Source of the DNA: DASQFQ01 sp039934455
GTDB lineage: Bacteria; Actinomycetota; Thermoleophilia; Solirubrobacterales; Solirubrobacteraceae
Direction: 5' to 3'
Assembly: GCA_039934455.1 (NCBI GenBank)
Contig: JBDTMF010000092.1
Location: 1-16,421 of the forward strand
DNA: 16,421 nt
The stretch's first letter is position 1. Every line of letters begins with the position of its first letter. This document shows positions 14,690 through 16,421 of the stretch, piece by piece. The notes beneath the pieces are model-generated. The model ran no database searches, was not told where the DNA came from, and was given only the letters and a program-made list of their open reading frames with translations. A program made the position numbers and the translations under genes.

Positions 14690-15051
14690 CGGTCGTGCCC
14701 CCCGGCCGCCTCGGCGGCCCGCTGCTCGAGCCGCTCGAAGGTCGAGTCCGCCTTGCGCAGGTACGCCCCGCACAGGATCCAGGTCAGCAGGATCTGGGAG
14801 ACCGCGGCCAGGAACGCGAACGGGATCCCGCCGAAGACCTGCTTGCCCATCAGCCCGTGGTCGAAGGCCGCCAGCAGCAGGTAGCCGATGCCGACGACCA
14901 GGAAGACGATCGTGGCCGGCACGAGGAACGAGCGCCGCGCCCTGACCAGCTGCTGGAACTCCGGCGAGCCCTCGATCGCCTGCCAGTCCCTGCCCGGCGC
15001 TGCGTCCTCGCGCCTGAAACGCCCGCCTTCACCCTCGGCTGTACCTGACAC
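14686..15051 (-). CDS. yjcH: DUF485 (YjcH-like) small membrane protein, ActP partner
   Basis: A 121-residue protein of the DUF485 family that nearly always precedes actP. After a hydrophilic N-terminus it reads GSPEFQQLVRARRSFLVPAT, then two hydrophobic segments (IVFLVVGIGYLLLAAF and IPFAFLAAVSQILLTWILCG), and closes with the family pattern AYLRKADSTFERLEQRAAEA. Its function is unproven, but it is thought to support the acetate symporter. The GTG at 15051 is preferred over the GTG at 15096, because AGGGGAGAG (15054-15062) sits directly upstream of it, whereas the nearest ribosome binding site for the longer form is too far away. Its stop overlaps the actP ATG. It is the first gene of the four-gene minus-strand operon. 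Confidence 0.85.
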   Translation of the reverse strand: MSGTAEGEGGRFRREDAAPGRDWQAIEGSPEFQQLVRARRSFLVPATIVFLVVGIGYLLLAAFDHGLMGKQVFGGIPFAFLAAVSQILLTWILCGAYLRKADSTFERLEQRAAEAAGGHDR

Positions 15052-15142
15052 GACTCTCCCCTGGTTGCCCACTGCCTTCTTTGGACGTGTGCCCACTTAG
15101 CCGGTGCGGGACACCTCCTGGGGGCTGCCCGGCGATCATCGG

Positions 15143-15158
15143 CCCGTCGCCCGACGGG
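15143..15158. other. GC-rich hairpin in the yjcH-cysD divergent gap
   Basis: A perfect six-base stem, CCCGTC and GACGGG, with a GCCC loop. It lies 45-60 bp upstream of the cysD start and about 90 bp upstream of yjcH. It could be a leader structure of the yjcH transcript or a binding site. The rest of the gap (15052-15200) has no recognisable riboswitch core. Confidence 0.35.
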
Positions 15159-15172
15159 TCGGCGACTCCCTC

Positions 15173-15201
15173 CTCGAGCCACGTAACTAGGATCGCTCGA
15201 G
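15173..15201 (+). promoter_or_regulatory. Candidate cysD promoter with flanking CTCGAG boxes
   Basis: TAGGAT (15188-15193) fits a TANNNT -10 and is seven bases before the GTG start, so cysD may be leaderless. Two palindromic CTCGAG sites (15173-15178 and 15196-15201) flank it with 23-bp spacing, the second overlapping the start codon. They may be operator half-sites or chance. Confidence 0.35.
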
Positions 15202-16100
15202 TGAGCCTGAGCCATCTCCAGCGTCTCGAGGCCGAGAGCATCCACATCATGCGCGAGGTCGCCGCCGAGGCGGAGCGTCCCGTGATGCTCTACTCGATCG
15301 GCAAGGACTCCGCGGTGATGCTCCACCTCGCCATGAAGGCGTTCCACCCGGGCAAGCCGCCGTTCCCGCTGCTGCACGTCGACACGACGTGGAAGTTCCG
15401 CGAGATGTACGCGTTCCGCGACCGGATCGCGGCCGAGCTCGGGCTCGAGCTGCTCGTGCACATCAACCGGGAGGGCGTCGAGCGCGGCATCAACCCGTTC
15501 GACCACGGCTCCCAGGTCCACACCGACGTGATGAAGACTCAAGCCCTCAAGCAGGCGCTCGGCGAGCACGGCTTCGACGCGGCCTTCGGCGGCGCGCGGC
15601 GCGACGAGGAGAAGTCGCGCGCGAAGGAGCGGGTGTTCTCCTTCCGCTCGGCGCAGCACCGCTGGGACCCCAAGAACCAGCGCCCCGAGCTGTGGCACCT
15701 CTACAACGCGCGCAAGCGCCGCGGCGAGTCGATCCGCGTCTTCCCGCTCTCCAACTGGACCGAGCTCGACGTCTGGGAGTACATCGAGCGCGAGGAGATC
15801 CCGGTCGTGCCGCTCTACTTCGCCGCCGAGCGGCCGGTCGTGCGCCGCGGCGGGACGCTGCTGATGGTCGACGACGACCGCATGCCGCTGGGTCAGGGAG
15901 AGGAGCCTGAGATGGTGCGCGTCCGCTTCCGCACGCTCGGCTGCTACCCGCTCACCGGCGCGGTCGAGAGCGCGGCCATGACCGTGACGGAGATCGTGGA
16001 GGAGATGCGGGCGTCGCGGACCTCCGAGCGCGAGGGCCGCGTGATCGACCACGACGCGGCCGGCTCGATGGAGAAGAAGAAGCAGGAGGGGTACTTCTGA
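15201..16100 (+). CDS. cysD: Sulfate adenylyltransferase subunit 2
   Basis: A 299-residue catalytic subunit of ATP sulfurylase, which adenylates sulfate to APS in assimilatory sulfate reduction, powered by GTP hydrolysis in CysN. The N-terminus SHLQRLEAESIHIMREVAAE matches the family, the PP-loop pyrophosphatase motif appears as YSIGKDSAVML (31-41), and HVDTTWKFREMYAFRD, FGGARRDEEKSRAKER, SFRSAQHRWDPKNQRPELW and SNWTELDVWEYI follow in order. The C-terminus ends KKKQEGYF, close to the E. coli ending. Length is within three residues of E. coli CysD (302). The GTG at 15201 is chosen because it gives this length and has a -10-like TAGGAT seven bases before it; the frame stays open upstream to 15081 but that part has no family similarity. 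cysN follows at once. Confidence 0.95.
   Translation: MSLSHLQRLEAESIHIMREVAAEAERPVMLYSIGKDSAVMLHLAMKAFHPGKPPFPLLHVDTTWKFREMYAFRDRIAAELGLELLVHINREGVERGINPFDHGSQVHTDVMKTQALKQALGEHGFDAAFGGARRDEEKSRAKERVFSFRSAQHRWDPKNQRPELWHLYNARKRRGESIRVFPLSNWTELDVWEYIEREEIPVVPLYFAAERPVVRRGGTLLMVDDDRMPLGQGEEPEMVRVRFRTLGCYPLTGAVESAAMTVTEIVEEMRASRTSEREGRVIDHDAAGSMEKKKQEGYF
16084..16091 (+). promoter_or_regulatory. Ribosome binding site of cysN
   Basis: AGGAGGGG inside the last codons of cysD. It is seven bases (from AGGAGG) before a CTG at 16097 that overlaps the cysD stop as CTGA, but sixteen bases before the first in-frame ATG at 16106. The spacing favours the CTG. Confidence 0.45.
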
Positions 16101-16105
16101 GCGCG

Positions 16106-16421
16106 ATGCGGCAGCAGAGCCTGCTGCGCTTCATCACCTGCGGCTCGGTCGACGACGGCAAGAGCACGCTGATCGGGCGGCTGCTGTTCGAGTCCGGGCT
16201 GATCCTCGACGACCAGCTCGCGGCTCTGGAGGCCGACTCGCGGCGCAACGGCACGGTCGACGGCGAGCTCGATCTCGCCCTGCTGCTCGACGGCCTCTCC
16301 GCCGAACGCGAGCAGGGCATCACGATCGACGTCTCGCACCGGTACTTCTCGACCCCGCGCCGCCATTTCATCGTCGCCGACACCCCCGGCCACGAGCAGT
16401 ACACGCGCAACATGGTCACCG
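16106..16421 (+). CDS. cysN: Sulfate adenylyltransferase subunit 1, N-terminal part
   Basis: The first 105 codons of the GTPase subunit of ATP sulfurylase; the gene runs off the right edge, so a fused APS kinase (CysC/NodQ type) cannot be judged. Translation gives MRQQSLLRFITCGSVDDGKS, containing the P-loop GSVDDGKS, then LDLALLLDGLSAEREQG leading into ITIDV with the switch-I threonine, and VADTPGHEQYTRNM with the DTPGH switch-II motif. These are the G1, G2 and G3 elements of translation-factor-like GTPases in their CysN form. The ATG at 16106 is the conventional start; an in-frame CTG at 16097, overlapping the cysD TGA by CTGA and better spaced from the ribosome binding site, may be the true one. 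Either way it forms an operon with cysD. Confidence 0.93.
   Translation, partial: MRQQSLLRFITCGSVDDGKSTLIGRLLFESGLILDDQLAALEADSRRNGTVDGELDLALLLDGLSAEREQGITIDVSHRYFSTPRRHFIVADTPGHEQYTRNMVT

Noticed and set aside
14690..14773. A longer ActP start at 14773
   Set aside because: These codons lie inside the yjcH-like gene in another frame, and the ATG at 14689 gives the usual ActP N-terminus and an ATGA overlap.
12014..14884. A 956-residue open frame on the plus strand opposite actP and the M20 gene
   Set aside because: It is antisense to two well-recognised genes, has a low-complexity Arg/Glu/Asp/His-rich composition with no domain, and arises because stop codons are rare in this frame of high-GC DNA.
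15081..15200. A 40-residue N-terminal extension of CysD
   Set aside because: The extension has no family similarity, overlaps the promoter-like TAGGAT box and makes the protein much longer than known CysD proteins.
15097..15200. A riboswitch (SAM or cobalamin type) upstream of cysD
   Set aside because: I could not find the conserved core of any class; only a single short hairpin is present.

Overview
The window is very GC-rich and gene-dense. It shows strong GC-skewed codon use, many GTG starts, ATGA/GTGA stop-start overlaps and leaderless-looking promoters. Together with an FG-GAP/VCBS-type secreted repeat protein with a basic C-terminus, this suggests a soil actinobacterium, plausibly of the Thermoleophilia/Solirubrobacterales type. 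That placement is my inference; there is no rRNA marker here. No tRNA, rRNA, CRISPR array or insertion sequence was seen, and no gap between genes exceeds 150 bases.

Left part (1-4767, all minus strand). Positions 1-2241 carry a catabolic operon of a DMT-family permease, a PaaK-like acyl-CoA ligase and the start of an enoyl-CoA hydratase. The three are joined by two ATGA overlaps. Upstream of it (2283-4767) lies the most interesting block, a compact three-gene operon. It encodes a protein with an LQRxxGN N-terminal motif, a peptidoglycan-binding domain and three 95-residue TPR-like repeats. Next comes an LQRxxGN-tagged protein ending in a barnase/RNase Sa-like ribonuclease domain. Last is a barstar-like immunity protein whose start overlaps the toxin stop. 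I read it as a polymorphic toxin-immunity module; the LQRxxGN motif suggests export by an extracellular contractile injection system, but none of its structural genes are in view.

Middle (4824-10602). A benzoylformate decarboxylase-like ThDP enzyme stands alone on the plus strand and ends at a strong hairpin. Facing it are two tandem, related genes for CsbD-domain proteins with long charged coiled coils, each apparently broken by one frameshift. Then follow an MFS exporter and its MarR regulator (minus strand, GTGA overlap), divergent from an amidase across a 45-bp region that holds two inverted TACCCT boxes.

Right part (10692-16421). A minus-strand operon runs yjcH-like DUF485 protein, actP symporter, M20 metallopeptidase and secreted FG-GAP repeat protein. 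Divergent from it on the plus strand, cysD and the 5' end of cysN begin the sulfate-activation (ATP sulfurylase) operon, which continues beyond the window.
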